The notes beneath the pieces were generated by a model that saw only the letters and a list, made by a program, of their open reading frames with translations, was not told the origin of the DNA and made no database searches. DNA of 64,000 nt. Origin: Odontocerum albicorne. Its lineage: Eukaryota; Arthropoda; Insecta; Trichoptera; Odontoceridae. Within the stretch, counting starts at the first letter, position 1. Each line of letters opens with the position of its first letter. The position numbers and the translations under genes are program-made. Positions 10,283 through 21,746 of this stretch are shown one piece after another. The stretch lies in the NCBI GenBank assembly GCA_949825065.1, contig OX463838.1, forward strand, positions 6,240,251-6,304,250, read 5' to 3'.

Positions 10283-10904
10283 TTATTGATCTATCTATTT
10301 ATCAAACTTTTGATCCCGAACCCTAATTCTACGGAGTGATCACAATTACATCATCATCTAAGCTACAGAGATCATTTTTGAACATTAAAGCATTTAAATG
10401 AATTTTATTTTTGTTAAACTTTTATAAAACGTATATATTTTTGGTGTAATTAACTATCATACATCTGCTCTAACTTTAAGTTTATTATTTCGGCACATAA
10501 AGTAACGAGAAAGTTCCCAAGGCTCGACTCAAACAATGATTTTACTTGTTTCAATAAGACTTTCCCCCAGATTGAAACGAAGTTGTCAATCAAATGTTCC
10601 TTTTCAAACTTGTTTCCCGAGGTTAACTTTGTGAAACTTTATTTTAATAGCTTTCTCAGACGGAGGGTGAAATTCGCCTGATTTGATTTCACTTTCAAAG
10701 TATAGACATAGAAACGTGATTTAAAAACTGAAAATATAATTCTTGTTAGAAAATTAAGTCTAGCTTTGGAAGTCAATATCTCATTACTAAAATCTTAAAC
10801 TAAAGTCGAAGTTATAAGATAAGTTTGATAAAACACTTTATGACCGATGAACAGAAGAGTTTGAAGCTTAAAGCTTAATATTTTTGTTTTTTTGTTTAAT
10901 TACA
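10283..10904. other. Spacer, nothing recognised
   Basis: AT-rich; no motif, repeat or ORF of note. Confidence 0.4.
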
Positions 10905-11115
10905 TTTACGTTGTAAACACTACTGGCAACTAAATGTACTGGCGAGCTTATTGCAATGTAGGAATCTTTCTCAACCAGCCAGGAAGATTTAAAAAAGGCC
11001 TTAAGGGAAACTAGACTGAAATATTTTTCAGAAAATTCAGGGTTCCAACGGGAATCGAACCCGTAACTTCCAGGCTGGAAAACAGGTGTCTTATCAACTA
11101 AGCTACACAAACAAA
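10905..11115 (-). mobile_element. tRNA-headed SINE, diverged copy
   Basis: Minus strand: TTTGTGTAGCTTAGTTGATA (A-box-like), then GTTACGGGTTCGATTCCCG, a strong B box, then TTTCAGTCTAGTTTCCCTTA body and GGCTGGTTGAGAAAGATTCC tail. Same layout and length as the 10.06-kb copy. Confidence 0.8.
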
Positions 11116-11378
11116 AACTAATAACATTTTTACTATACAAACATTACCAAAATTTGTATACAATATGCTTCTAGTTTTACAATTATTTCGTTTAGGATGT
11201 TTGCTTAGTTCTCAAATATCCCGGGTTCAATTTGGTAAACAGTGCATATCTAGCATTAATCATTTACCATTGGGGGAGACGTGAAATTTATTTCATTACT
11301 AGTAATAAATACAATTCAATTAATTATTCGTAATTAACAAGGAGTGTTTTTATAACCTTTTATTTATATTTTTTCAAA

Positions 11379-11608
11379 GTTAAGGCATTCAAATTGTAGA
11401 GGTTTTAAGACATTATAACATACTTTACAAAACACTATTTATTCTACTTTTTGTAACGGTGTAACCCTACCAGCTTCACTTCATTATAAAGGGAGCACAA
11501 ACAAGACTTTTTTGTGCTCCCCTGATGATGAGGGGAAAGCCTTAAAACCGGTAGGGTTATACCGTTACAAAAAGTGGCATAAACAGTGTTTGATAAAACA
11601 AATTACTA
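11379..11608 (+). mobile_element. Palindromic Penelope-type terminal unit, copy 1
   Basis: A foldback of about 160 bp with one extra flank. Left arm TTTGTAACGGTGTAACCCTA is mirrored by right arm TAGGGTTATACCGTTACAAA; the centre GGGAGCACAAACAAG pairs with TTTTGTGCTCCC. The same arms bracket the GIY-YIG segment at 28079-28931, so this looks like a joined pair of that element's terminal repeats without the interior. The right arm carries a hammerhead-like CTGATGA...AAAA-CCGGTA-GGG string (see findings). Confidence 0.75.
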
Positions 11609-11689
11609 TACGTTTTCCTTACACCAGATTTCCCTCCACCAACAAACACTTTAATTGAAAAGTAACTAATCTTGACCGTCGCGAATTAT

Positions 11690-11945
11690 TAATATACGAG
11701 TATATGGTTTAAGATTTATTTAAGAAGTACTCTTTGTCGCCACTAATTATGCTACAATTAAAGTGTTATATTTACTAAGTATTCTTTATCGTCGTGAATC
11801 ATAGTTAAATACGTTTTTTGATTTACTTAAGAAGTGTTCTTTGTCATCACCAAATATGCTAAAATAATGTGGTTGATTTACTAAATACTATTTATCGTCG
11901 CGAATATTATTATAAAATGGTTTTAGATTTACTAAAGAACATTTT
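11690..11945. repeat. Diverged alternating repeat, about 57-bp half units
   Basis: Two related half units alternate: one with AAGAAGTACTCTTTGTCGCC and one with TACTAAGTATTCTTTATCGT. Each appears about twice with many substitutions. Old minisatellite-like sequence. Confidence 0.45.
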
Positions 11946-13105
11946 TCGGTTATATTTAAACTTTATAAACATATCTTATTCTCTCCGAGATAGAATTTAG
12001 ATATTTAGAATTTAGTTTAAATCCTCAGAAACAGATGTTTGTTTCCTTATTAGGATCTAATTTTAAACTATGAATCGGATTAATGAGAGTTCTGCGAGCA
12101 GACCCAAAGCGTAAATCACGTTTCAAAACATTGTTTCACTGTTACAAATCGTAAGCAATATTTGAAACAAAATAGGTTTGTTCCTTTGTCAAATACAGCG
12201 ATATTTAATTTAGATAACAGTTATTTGGACCAGTAGTTGAATAATTTCATTCAGATAAAGATACGTACATCAATATTAGATTTATTGATAGCATTGAAGA
12301 AGATATAAATAAAGTATAGATTGAAATATAGTATAGTGGCATGTTGAATGAATAAATGAAGACAGACAAAAAATAAGTAGAGTGTAAATTTGAGGGCAAT
12401 GTGTGAGAAAGAAAGAGCAAGAAAAATATGGTTTGAAAAAACGTGCACAGTACCAGACTTTTCTCCCTCCACACATTTCCTTTACCTCTCCTTTACCCAT
12501 AGAACTTACATGATTTTTCTGACTTTAACGTTTTACTTTTTTCAATATAGCAATGACTTGATTCAACCATTCTTTCTTTGGTATTCATCTACCACGCTTT
12601 TCCCCCACATTTGCTCTTTATATATTACATTAATAAAATGTATATTTTCTGTAATTAAATACATTTTACCCAAATATTATACTTAAATTTATTAAAATAT
12701 AAAAAAATCACAGAATTCTTTTTTAATGCCTATACAAATCTTCATTATTTTATCATATTTATTCCATGTGTCATGTATAAAATAATTTAAATAAAATATT
12801 CTACGAATTATTATTTATTTAGAGGTAATCATTTTAAAATTAAATAAGGCTTCGTTATATTTATTTTAGGTTGTATAATTCAGAAGGTTTTTCTTGAAAG
12901 TTGCAAATAAATTAAAAAGAGTAGAAAGTTTCATGTATTTATTTTGAATTAATTATCAGAATTATTTTTTTATATACTCGTATAAATATGGCGTAGTAAT
13001 AAATATTTTAAATAAGAAAGAGATGAAGATGAAGAGGAGAATTTCACACTTGGAGATTCGTAAAATGTTAAAATACCTCTGGTCTGACAAAATACGTATA
13101 ATACC
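11946..13105. other. AT-rich spacer
   Basis: No coding homology. The short phrase CTACCACGCTTTTCCCCCAC at about 12590 resembles phrases near 25497 and 36828, suggesting remnants of an unidentified dispersed repeat. Confidence 0.4.
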
Positions 13106-13109
13106 CGGT

Positions 13110-13253
13110 GGTAAGTAATACACATCGGGCTTAAGAAAGAGACTGTCGCTTTGTAGAGCGTCATCTCTGTCGCACGTACTTTTAGCGCATGCGACAGAGA
13201 CGACGCTCTACAAAGCGACAGTCTCTTTCTTAAGCCCGATGTGTATTACTTAC
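13110..13253. repeat. Near-perfect hairpin element, 64-bp arms
   Basis: Left arm 13110-13173 begins GGTAAGTAATACACATCGGG and ends CATCTCTGTCGCA. Right arm 13190-13253 is its reverse complement with one or two mismatches. The loop is about 16 bp. A half copy (GGTAAGTAATACACATCGAC) occurs at 36726, so this is a mobile foldback/MITE-type repeat. No protein coding. Confidence 0.88.
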
Positions 13254-13727
13254 CGCTAGGTACTGTAATTGGCTTATTTCTAGATACATGAACATAATTG
13301 TCAACAAATCTTATCATTTCGTTTCATTGTATCAGTAAAATTAAGTGAAACAAAATGGGAGAATACATTCAATTTCTATTCAATGATAAAGTTTCTAATG
13401 ATAGTTTATTTTCATTATGGCAAACAAAATAACATAGAAATACACGTTGCAAATACTATGTGGTTAAATAGATAGCCCGAATTCAGTGTGACATTTGAAG
13501 CGGTAATTTATAGTTTTGAAAGTCACAGCTGTTGTTGTATGTTGAGAACATAACCACAGTTTTAATGCCACCATCGATCAAATTCATCAAAAATTTGTTT
13601 GTTGTTTAAAGACACAATTATTTGAGATAATATTAGTTTGAATTTATTTTAACTACGTCGTTAGATAACCAACGTCAATTCAATGACCATTTTGTTACAC
13701 AGTAGAAACTTTAAAAAAAGTTTTCCC

Positions 13728-14342
13728 TTTACCCTTCCTTCCCTGTGATGGGTAACTAGTATACATTGTTTCTAAAAACTTTAATATCTCTATAAATATA
13801 ATAAATACTGGGTTCAGATTTGAAGTATTCCTACGTAATACATTTACACACTGAATGAACAAAATAATATTAATAATAATTAGCACTTATCGGTCAGATC
13901 AGAGATATTTTGTGAAAATCGGGAATAAATTCACCAATACAATCAAATGTGTGCCAGTGTGTGACGTGGGTATATTCATTCTAAAAAAACTGATATAGGT
14001 GAGGAAACAACGCTGTTCACGTCTCACTTTCACTCAACTTCGGTATATGGGAACGCAAGAAATATAATCTCAGTTCGCTCGCTTCAGTAGATTTCGTGCA
14101 TCCATTTGAGATGGTCGCTTCGCCCGTTGTGAACGTCGGCCGGTGTTTTTTTTCATGTTTTCAGCAATTAAATTTCAATTATTATCACTTTTGACTTCAA
14201 ATATAATTAATTTAAGCAATTGGCTATGAATATGCTTATTTTTCCGCTTTTAAATCGCTCATTTTTACATGTGTATTCATGTATATTGAATACACAGCAC
14301 CGGAACGCGCGGATTTTTTTAGCACAGGAAGAGAAAAGTTAA
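13728..14342 (+). mobile_element. TTAA-bounded piggyBac-like element, copy B
   Basis: Collinear with copy A (6811-7480): CCCTTCCTTCCCTGTGATGG at the left, AGCACAGGAAGAGAAAAGTTAA in pieces at the right, and shared internal blocks throughout. The left target site reads TTTA instead of TTAA. Several internal deletions explain the shorter 615-bp length. Confidence 0.83.
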
Positions 14343-14567
14343 GCGATTTCTCGAAGCTTTTAACATCCTTAATATTTTGTGTCTCATAAGAAAGTAAATT
14401 CTTCTCACAGATATCTTGAAAATTTTTGTTCGATTAGCCTAATCAATGTGGTTCTTACTACGCGTCCAGAAGGACCTGTAGAGGATATACTACGATATAA
14501 TCCTAAGGTGCACTTCGCTGATAATGTGAATTGAATCAAACGGCCATTTCACAATTTGATTATGCGC

Positions 14568-14698
14568 AATGCCTTGGTTTAAATGTTTTTTCAGAACACC
14601 TAAATGAACCAAACTGACACAATTCTCATATCAATGCCTTGGTTTAAATGTTCTTTCAGAACACCTAAATGAACCAAGCTGACACAATTCTCATAGCA
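14568..14698. repeat. 65-bp tandem duplication
   Basis: AATGCCTTGGTTTAAATGTT through ACACAATTCTCATA occurs twice in a row with two or three differences. A young local duplication; no gene seen. Confidence 0.9.
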
Positions 14699-15950
14699 TA
14701 GTTGATATCGACGCCAAAAAGTCTTAAATTTTGAAAACCCTTTTTTTTTAAGTTCGACACAGCTTAATATAATCTCTCTAAAACTTTGTCAATACTGTTG
14801 AAATCTTTTAGTTAGTTTATCGTGATAATTTGTTGATATTGCGAAAGTCAAACATAGTTTTTATCAAAAGTTGTTTCAAACCTGAGTAATTTTTTTTTTA
14901 TTCTTCAAATTACTAACATAAAAATCTTAGACAGAATGGCAATATTGATATACAAATACATTTACCTAACGTTTCTTAATCTGTTGATCACGACTCCCAG
15001 GAGATCGCGGTGAAATATCAAGGGTGTCATGAAAATACGTGTACAAAAGGAGAAAAACGAATAAATTTCTTTTAAAGAATTTCAATCTAAAGTTGAAGTC
15101 ATTGTTATACATTTTTTTTACTTGAATGATTATCTTTGTATATATACTATACAGCTAGTGATAACGTGTGGTAGGTAGCAAAAGTAATCAAACTAGGGAT
15201 GTGAAACTGTAGATATCTTATCTGATATAAATTAAAGGCATCAATAAGTTATTAGTTTTTACAAGGAGATCTTGAACTCATCATTTAATGTTTTTTTTTT
15301 ATCTTTTGGGGGTTCGCGAGGCTCAAGATCTGAAGAATCAATGAATTAACCATACCTTTTAAGTTATTTATTCTTCGAATTAAGCGTAGGCTGTATTAAA
15401 AATAGACAAGAAAATATATTACTACTCACATTTCCACTAAGCTTTTGAGAACCATTTAAAGGACAACCATTGTTTTGTCTACAAAATTGTTATTTGATAA
15501 CCAAAAATAAAAGTATTTCGAATAATCTTGGAAGTTTCTTTTATCTATTTTTCGTTTATAAAACAAAAATAATAATACACTTGTTAAGTGCTTTTTCGTA
15601 ATACAATATAACCTCAGAAGTATTTATTGTTATTTATACGTACCATGTTTCAGGGTTACTCTTATTTGATTCAATAAATACAAGGATGTGGTTTAAAGGT
15701 TATCAAAAAAGGTTATATCAATGTGATACTGAACAAACACTAAATTTATTACGTCTGAGCAAAAAAAGACTACTGAATGAATTACTTAACTTAAAATCAT
15801 CAATTAATACTTAAATTATTCTGAATTGCTTCACTTTTAATTTTAAAGTTCCTTCAGAACATATTCCCTAAGGGCTGTTTTCCATAACTAACAAAGTACC
15901 TTTAATTGTCATCGATATCCCCCTATTATTATATAATTGTATATGAATAA
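14699..15950. other. AT-rich spacer, nothing recognised
   Basis: No conserved coding block or repeat unit recognised. Confidence 0.45.
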
Positions 15951-15954
15951 TGAA

Positions 15955-16245
15955 TCGAAGGAGGAAGGCACCTGCTCAGGATCCTGTCCGAAAGGCGTGC
16001 AAGATGGATCGGTCATATAATACGACAAGAGGGCCTCTTGCATGCCATAATGGAGGGTATGACCGAGGGGACAAACTCTAGGGGACGCCCACGCCGAGAG
16101 TACCTGGAGGACCTGTTGGTGGACGTGCGCTGCTCAACATATACAGACTTAAAAAGAGCCGCACAGGACAGGGGGGAATGGAGGAGAAGAATTCAAATTG
16201 CTGCAAACCAGTCTTAGAACTGCAACCACGGAAGAAGAAGTATAT
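15955..16245 (+). mobile_element. RTE-like LINE C-terminus
   Basis: After one frameshift the translation reads RLLSRILSERRARWIGHIIR, then a GRPRREYLEDLL block, then LKRAAQDRGEWRRR and a stop. This is the WIGH / GRPR.. / A.DR..WR order found at the end of many RTE-like LINE proteins. It ends in GGAAGAAGAAG. 5'-truncated. Confidence 0.75.
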
Positions 16246-16324
16246 GAATGTATCTTTTGGGAAACTAATTTGTTGAGAGTGCCTACATATTTTGCCATAG
16301 ACTTTTAACGTACGAGTATTAAGT

Positions 16325-16450
16325 AGGCAATTTATAAAATGTTGACATTGTACTATATTTTATAAAGTGTAGGCCATTTATATAATGTTGAAATTGTACT
16401 ATACTTTATAAAATGTAGTCCATTTATAAAATGTAGACATTGTACTGTAC
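16325..16450. repeat. 46-bp tandem repeat, about 2.5 copies
   Basis: CCATTTATAAAATGTTGACATTGTACTATA-type units repeat at roughly 46-bp spacing with few substitutions (motif split here: CATTTATAAAATGT and GACATTGTACTATA). Confidence 0.7.
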
Positions 16451-16699
16451 TTCTCTTTCATAAATGGTAAGAGTGACACTCGGTGTGGCGAGGTGCGGGT
16501 GACTGTTTTAAGACGGTCCTGTATCGTATAAACTACTGTGTATATTTTAATTTAATTTATTTATTTGAAATAATTACGACTTACGGACTTGCATAATTAT
16601 ATGGCATTATAATTGTTTTATAATATTAAAATCCCTTTATTTGGTTTTAATGTAATTCATATAAGTTGTTTTGTTTTTGAGGTTATTTTTTCTTTGTAA

Positions 16700-17435
16700 T
16701 TTCAGCTAGACCTTAATATCGATTTGAAATTCTCAGCGAACCAGAGCTACCGATTACAACAGAATCAATAGCAGAAAAGAATAAACTACGGTGGCTCATA
16801 TTTTCAAAAAGAATCAAAAGTGTCGCAGGAGTATTAGATCTTATGAAACAAAAAAGAAAAACGATATCTACGCAACTCGTTTCTCCATCACCATCTTTCT
16901 CAGAGATCAATAAAACGCTACCCCAAAATATTTGCAAAGATATCCGCGAGTATAATACAAAAATAGTTCAAAGGACTATTGAGAATAGAAGTCTCAAAAA
17001 GCTAAAGCAAAATATGTCTTCAGGAAAACGCCACAATATTGCACTTAAACTTTCTGATAATACTGTAACCAAACAATGACCTCTTATCCTGAAGAGAGCG
17101 GAGGAATTTTATAGAGAACTATATGCCGATACAGATACGGTAACTGTACCTGATACAAATTCAAATCTGGAAACAACCAAGGAGGAAAATATCCCGATGA
17201 TCTTACCAGGAAAAATCAGATACGCAATCAACGGAATGAAATCCGGTAAGGCCACTGGTACCGACGGTTTGTCCATTGATATCTTTAAATAAACAGGTCG
17301 ATAAGTGAATAACATCTTATCAACACTTTTCAACTAGTATCTTCTAGAAAAAGACATTTTAGAAGATTGTAAATCTGCAACAGTAATACTTCTTCATAAG
17401 AAAGGCAATCAAGAGATTAACAATAACTCTGATTG
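16700..17435 (+). mobile_element. RTE-like LINE, start of reverse-transcriptase domain, decayed
   Basis: Several frames in succession read as the region leading into the RT domain: LKRAEEFYRELYADT, an INGMKSGKATGTDGLSIDIF block (the GKA.G.DG signature before RT motif 1), then DCKSATVILLHKKGNQE (the LI/LHKKG signature). Stops and shifts break the frame repeatedly. The remainder of the RT is absent. A different portion of the ORF from the C-terminal fragments elsewhere in the window. Confidence 0.75.
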
Positions 17436-18135
17436 ACAATAATGATATACACATATATGTTTATGTAACTATCTCAATTCATCTAAGAAAATATATATTT
17501 TATATATTTCTTCTTCCTTTAAAAAGTTACATATAATCGTTTTAAAGGACACGCAAAAGACAAAAAGTAACACATTTTTCCAACTCAAACATAACGGATT
17601 CCCTTTATCCTTGTCAAGCAACTATCTCGTTGCCCGGAGCATATTGTCAGCATGGCCCAGATAAATTAATATTAAGGCTGCTTCTCCCAGCCCCCTGATT
17701 CCTGCAATAAATCTCCTTCCCGATATAATCCTTTACTTTGAGGTGGGTACGAGAGTACTAAGTGCTTAGGGCACGGTACTAAGATTCAAGTAAGGTCACG
17801 CAGGTACCGTTTACAAGGTAATTTTTCAAGTTTTGTCATCCCTTAGTGTATAACTTAAAATTATGATAGTTGTTATTTGAATGAATTGCTAATAATCCTA
17901 ATTTGACAATTGTAGACTGCTTGTTATTAAGAGATTGAAACATTTCGTAGTTATTATGTAACGTCATTGGAAAATACGTTTTTGACAGCATTTGAAAGCA
18001 CTCTTGAGGAGAATTTGCCCTCTAAACAGTGGTTTATAAATTGTCCTATTTTTATTTTCATTATAAGAAATTTTTAAACACTATGGCCTGAATGCATCAT
18101 AGTCTAACCTGAATACTCAATACTTATTTATACCT
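17436..18135. other. Spacer with a moderately GC-rich stretch
   Basis: About 17590-17820 is richer in G+C than its surroundings (CTCGTTGCCCGGAGCATATT, GAGGTGGGTACGAGAGTACT) but has no ORF, tRNA fold or match elsewhere in the window that I can see. Confidence 0.4.
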
Positions 18136-18139
18136 ATAA

Positions 18140-18715
18140 AACTACCTCAGTTAGACAGACCCGTCGTAAAATTCACAGGCGTGACCTGGCAAAGAGAGGC
18201 GAGAGACCACAAGAAATGGAAATCTTTAAAAAGCGCCTTTACCCAGCAGCGACCAAATCAACACACAGAAGAACAATGAAGATTAAAATCAAACAAAACG
18301 ACCAACAAGTCAATCTAAACCTGAACCCGACGTATTCATAAATCTTTAAAATCTTTATGCTAATTCATTCAAAATTAAATTACTATTTTAAATTTCTATT
18401 TATGCTCTGAACTACTGAGGCAACTATTACATGGACTAATCATTCTTTCTTTCCAGCATTTTAATACCACACCAAGTGTACCAATATGGTTAAAATCGAA
18501 GCATTTCATGCTGAGACAAAATCACTAGGTGTCCTCCAAAGCTGTACGGCAGACAGAAAACGGAGGTAGCCACTACCCTTATGTGACAAAACTTGTCGGG
18601 TTTTACCAATATATCCGGTAAACAAATGTGAAGACCGCAAGCTTTAGTCATAGGGGTGCCCTCACTCAGCAATGGGTATAAAAAAAGGCAGATAAAGATA
18701 CTAATATCTTTCAAG
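18140..18715 (+). mobile_element. Dispersed repeat, probable LINE 3' end, copy 1
   Basis: From 18300 to 18712 it matches 20230-20634: ACCAACAAGTCAATCTAAAC, ATTTTAATACCACACCAAGT and GGTGCCCTCACTCAGCAATG occur in the same order. The left part (18140-18290) translates to a charged stretch including IFKKRLYPAATK, compatible with the end of a LINE ORF, and the right end GGCAGATAAAGATA resembles a simple tail. Clade not assigned. Confidence 0.55.
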
Positions 18716-18974
18716 TGCAAATACGAAATGAGTGACTCTTGTAGATGGGCAGCGTAATCGTTCCAAAATGTATAATAGATTTATATGTTTAAGAATTGAA
18801 CGTACGGTGAGTAATTTTATTCTTAAAAACTAATTTTATAATCAGGTAATGTATCACAATTTATTTTACAATAAAATCAGGCTATTTTGAACCAGTATCT
18901 GAGATCGAATTGTTAAGGGGCTGACTTGAACTTTTTAAAACTTTATAATTAGAATATTTCACAAGAAATATATT

Positions 18975-19130
18975 TGTCAATCCACAAATTAACCCCCGCC
19001 GCACATATTTCGACTTCAGAGACACAGAGACTCTTCAGGCGAAATCAGTTATCATTTCACTTGAAAAAAAACTTCGGGATAGGAGATAGAAGTATATGTA
19101 GCGGGAAATAATGAAATTATTGGAATAACA
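18975..19130. mobile_element. MITE with about 45-bp imperfect TIRs (family M), short copy
   Basis: Left end AATTAACCCCCGCCGCACAT with ATTTCGACTTC is roughly mirrored by the right end GGATAGGAGATAGAAGTATA with GCGGGAAATAATG. Related termini occur at 27520-27570, 55432-55845 and 62019-62447. No coding region. Confidence 0.55.
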
Positions 19131-19666
19131 AAGGAATCTTTTATTAAATATTCTTTTGTGATTCATTCTTTTTTTATTTTATATTGTTTCTCATCCCTCA
19201 GCTTCGAAATGCGATCTTTTGACTGATTTGAAACATATGACGAAAATCATATTTTATCTTCCTTTTTTCTTTCCTTCCTCCTCAACTCCCTCACGTCATA
19301 GGTCACATGCTCTCCATTATGACTTGAGTTGATTTTCATTGTATTGTTCGTATTTTGACGATGGTTTATGTTTGTGATTTTTATGTGGAACTTGATTATT
19401 GGTTTATTATTTTTTTATATTTCACTTTATATTAAGTTCCTTGATAAAATCAAACAATGATTGGATTGAATATAACTGTTTGTTAAAGATGGGTGTTTAA
19501 TTTGTAGATCGAATATAACTGTTTGTTAAAGATGGGTATACAATTTTAATTTCTCTTCATTATCCACTAAGGAATCAAAAATACGTCTAGAACGCAAGGA
19601 GATTGTTGGAGATATTTTAATTACGGATAAAAAGTGCAATTCACAGAAGATGACGTATAACAATGA

Positions 19667-19780
19667 CGACCTCTGTAGTCAAGTGGTAAAATTATTGATA
19701 CCACCTGGGGGTTTCGTGTTTGATTCCCGATGGAATCCAAAAAAATTTGTGTCAGTCAAATTAAAGCGTTTGTCTGGTAA
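19667..19780 (+). mobile_element. SINE head fragment
   Basis: GACCTCTGTAGTCAAGTGGT (A-box-like) then TTTCGTGTTTGATTCCCG (B-box-like) and the start of the body. It is cut off directly before a second SINE at 19783, giving a head-to-tail tandem. Confidence 0.7.
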
Positions 19781-19782
19781 CA

Positions 19783-19965
19783 ATCCCCGTGGCCTGGTGG
19801 TAAGACACTTGTCTGCCGATCCGGAGGTTGCGGGTTCGATCTCCACTGAAACCCAGATTTTTTTAAATATGATTCCAGTCTGGTTGACACTTAGGGCCTA
19901 TTAAAACATATTTCTGGTTGGTTGGAAGAGATTGCCACATGGCAATAAACTCGCCAGGTTTAAAA
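19783..19965 (+). mobile_element. tRNA-headed SINE, well preserved
   Basis: Head with GTGGCCTGGTGGTAAGACAC (A box) and GTTGCGGGTTCGATCTCC (B box), body ATTCCAGTCTGGTTGACACT, then the tail GGTTGGTTGGAAGAGATTGC and CACATGGCAATAAACTCGCC, ending in an A-rich run. It is the clearest + strand copy and the reference for the split SINE at 21.6/23.7 kb. Confidence 0.87.
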
Positions 19966-20229
19966 AAAAACAATAGTCACACGCGCTGAGCAGAAGTGCG
20001 GCTAAAACCAAAGGCTTTCTTCAGAGATTCTTACCTTAAAGGATCGCTTAATGGGGCCAAAAACATTATTATCTTGCGGTCACGTTCTTAAATGTATCCA
20101 AACGTCAAATTCGGATATGTTGTAGGGTATAACAAAATGAATGAAAATAAAAGTGTACATCGTGGAGAAATGACATTGTGATATTTATATACTCGTATAT
20201 TAAATATATTCGTATATTATATACTCGTA

Positions 20230-20634
20230 TATTAATAACCAACAAGTCAATCTAAACCTGAACCCGACGTATTCATAAATTTTTATGTTAATTCATTCAA
20301 AGTTAAATTACTATTTTAAATTACTATCTATGCTCTCAATTACTGAGGCTACTATTGTATGAACTAATAATTCTTTCTTTCCAGCATTTTAATACCACAC
20401 CAAGTGTACCAATATGGTTAAAATCGAAGCATTTCATGCTAAGACAAAATCACTAGGTGTCCTCCAAAACTGTACGGCAGACAGAAACCGGAGGTAGCCA
20501 CTACCCTTATATGACAAAACTTGTCGGTTTTCACTAATACGCCAGGTGAACAGATGAGAAGACCACGAAGTGGGTCATAGGGGTGCCCTCACTCAGCAAT
20601 GGGTAGAAAAAAGGGCAGATAAAGATAAAGATAT
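20230..20634 (+). mobile_element. Dispersed repeat, probable LINE 3' end, copy 2
   Basis: Second copy of 18300-18712 with modest divergence and some small deletions. It lies just after a TATACTCGTATATT-rich stretch. Ends GGGCAGATAAAGATAAAGAT. Confidence 0.6.
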
Positions 20635-20759
20635 TAAATATATATTTTTTTAATGATAACCAAAAAAAATGTAAGCTAAAAGACAAAATATTTGTATTTT
20701 GTTATCAAAAATTATTATTTATGATCATATAAATATATACTAAAATATAAACTTATATG

Positions 20760-20990
20760 ATCATCATCAGCCTGTTGTGTAGCTCACGATTGACCATACT
20801 CACTCCCATGATAGCCTCTGACGACTCCTCTCCAACCATTTCAGGTTCAAATAGTAGTTGTGAAGGGTACATCAGTTGTGTCTCTCAATCGGTCATTCCA
20901 ACGCCTTGGGACTCTTTTTTTGGCATCATTATTCCACGCTTTCAGTAACCACAAACTTCTACAAACTGTCATCTTGGCCAATAGCAATGC
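20760..20990 (-). mobile_element. Possible LINE C-terminal fragment
   Basis: The minus frame reads SLWLLKAWNNDAKKRVPRRW, then NDRLRDTTDVPF. A basic RRW.D.LR pattern is usual near the end of RTE-like LINE proteins, but nothing else supports the call. Confidence 0.3.
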
Positions 20991-21256
20991 ATCCAAAGAA
21001 TCAGAGGGCTGAATAATATGTTTATAATGAAAGTAAAATACTGTCGTTATATACATACTCGTATTATTGTTAGTAATTTTGAACAGAAATAAAATCAAAT
21101 ACAAAAAAGGAATAGATGCAAACAGTAAAAAAAATCTATGAAATATGAATGTGAGTATAGATTCGTGTTCTGGTATAACAAGTATCACGTCTTGTATATC
21201 AAATAGTTTTCAAATAATCGGTTTAAACTTTAGGCAAATGAAACAATGTCATGTGT

Positions 21257-21468
21257 CTATAGTTCGGAATTTCTAGGATGAGTCCTGTGACAGCTCACAA
21301 ATTTGCGCCAATACAACCATGTTTAGTAATTTTAATTTTTTATCAACTTTAATATAAGCCTCAATTCTAATAAATAGCAAATTATTTAGGTAAATACATT
21401 ACATAAGGTTGTATTGGGGCAAATTTGTGAGCTGTCACAGGACTCATCCTAGAATTTCCGAACTATAG
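21257..21468. mobile_element. MITE with 62-bp near-perfect TIRs
   Basis: Left arm 21257-21319 (CTATAGTTCGGAATTTCTAG...) and right arm 21407-21468 (...CTAGAATTTCCGAACTATAG) are reverse complements with about two mismatches. The interior is 87 bp of AT-rich DNA with no ORF. Whether TA or CTATAG is the target duplication cannot be decided from one copy. Confidence 0.85.
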
Positions 21469-21620
21469 TTAAATATGAATCATCATTATAGGGCTTAAGG
21501 CTCGTCAATCTCAAGCTGTCAATCCTTTTACATGACACATTATAGAGGAATACAAAATAACCAATCAGTCGTCTTTCTCCTTAGTATTCTTAGGAAAGTT
21601 AAATAATTATAACACGATTT

Positions 21621-21746
21621 TTGTGGCCTAGTTAGCATGACAACTAAATCACAGTCTGGAGGTTGCGGGTTCAAATCCCGCTGGTAAACAAATATTTTTT
21701 AAAAAGGATTCCATTCTGGTTGTCACTTAAGGCTATTTTAACATAT
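21621..21746 (+). mobile_element. SINE head and body, 5' piece split by a LINE
   Basis: GTGGCCTAGTTAGCATGACA (A box) and GTTGCGGGTTCAAATCCCG (B box), then ATTCCATTCTGGTTGTCACT and GGCTATTTTAACATAT. The 19.8-kb copy continues from ACATAT to GGTTGGTTGG after five bases. Here that continuation is found only at 23658, beyond an inserted minus-strand LINE. Confidence 0.85.

Noticed and set aside
12247..12500. Several overlapping 72-75-codon minus-strand ORFs
   Set aside because: Hydrophobic, low-complexity translations of AT-rich DNA in all three frames, with no motif.
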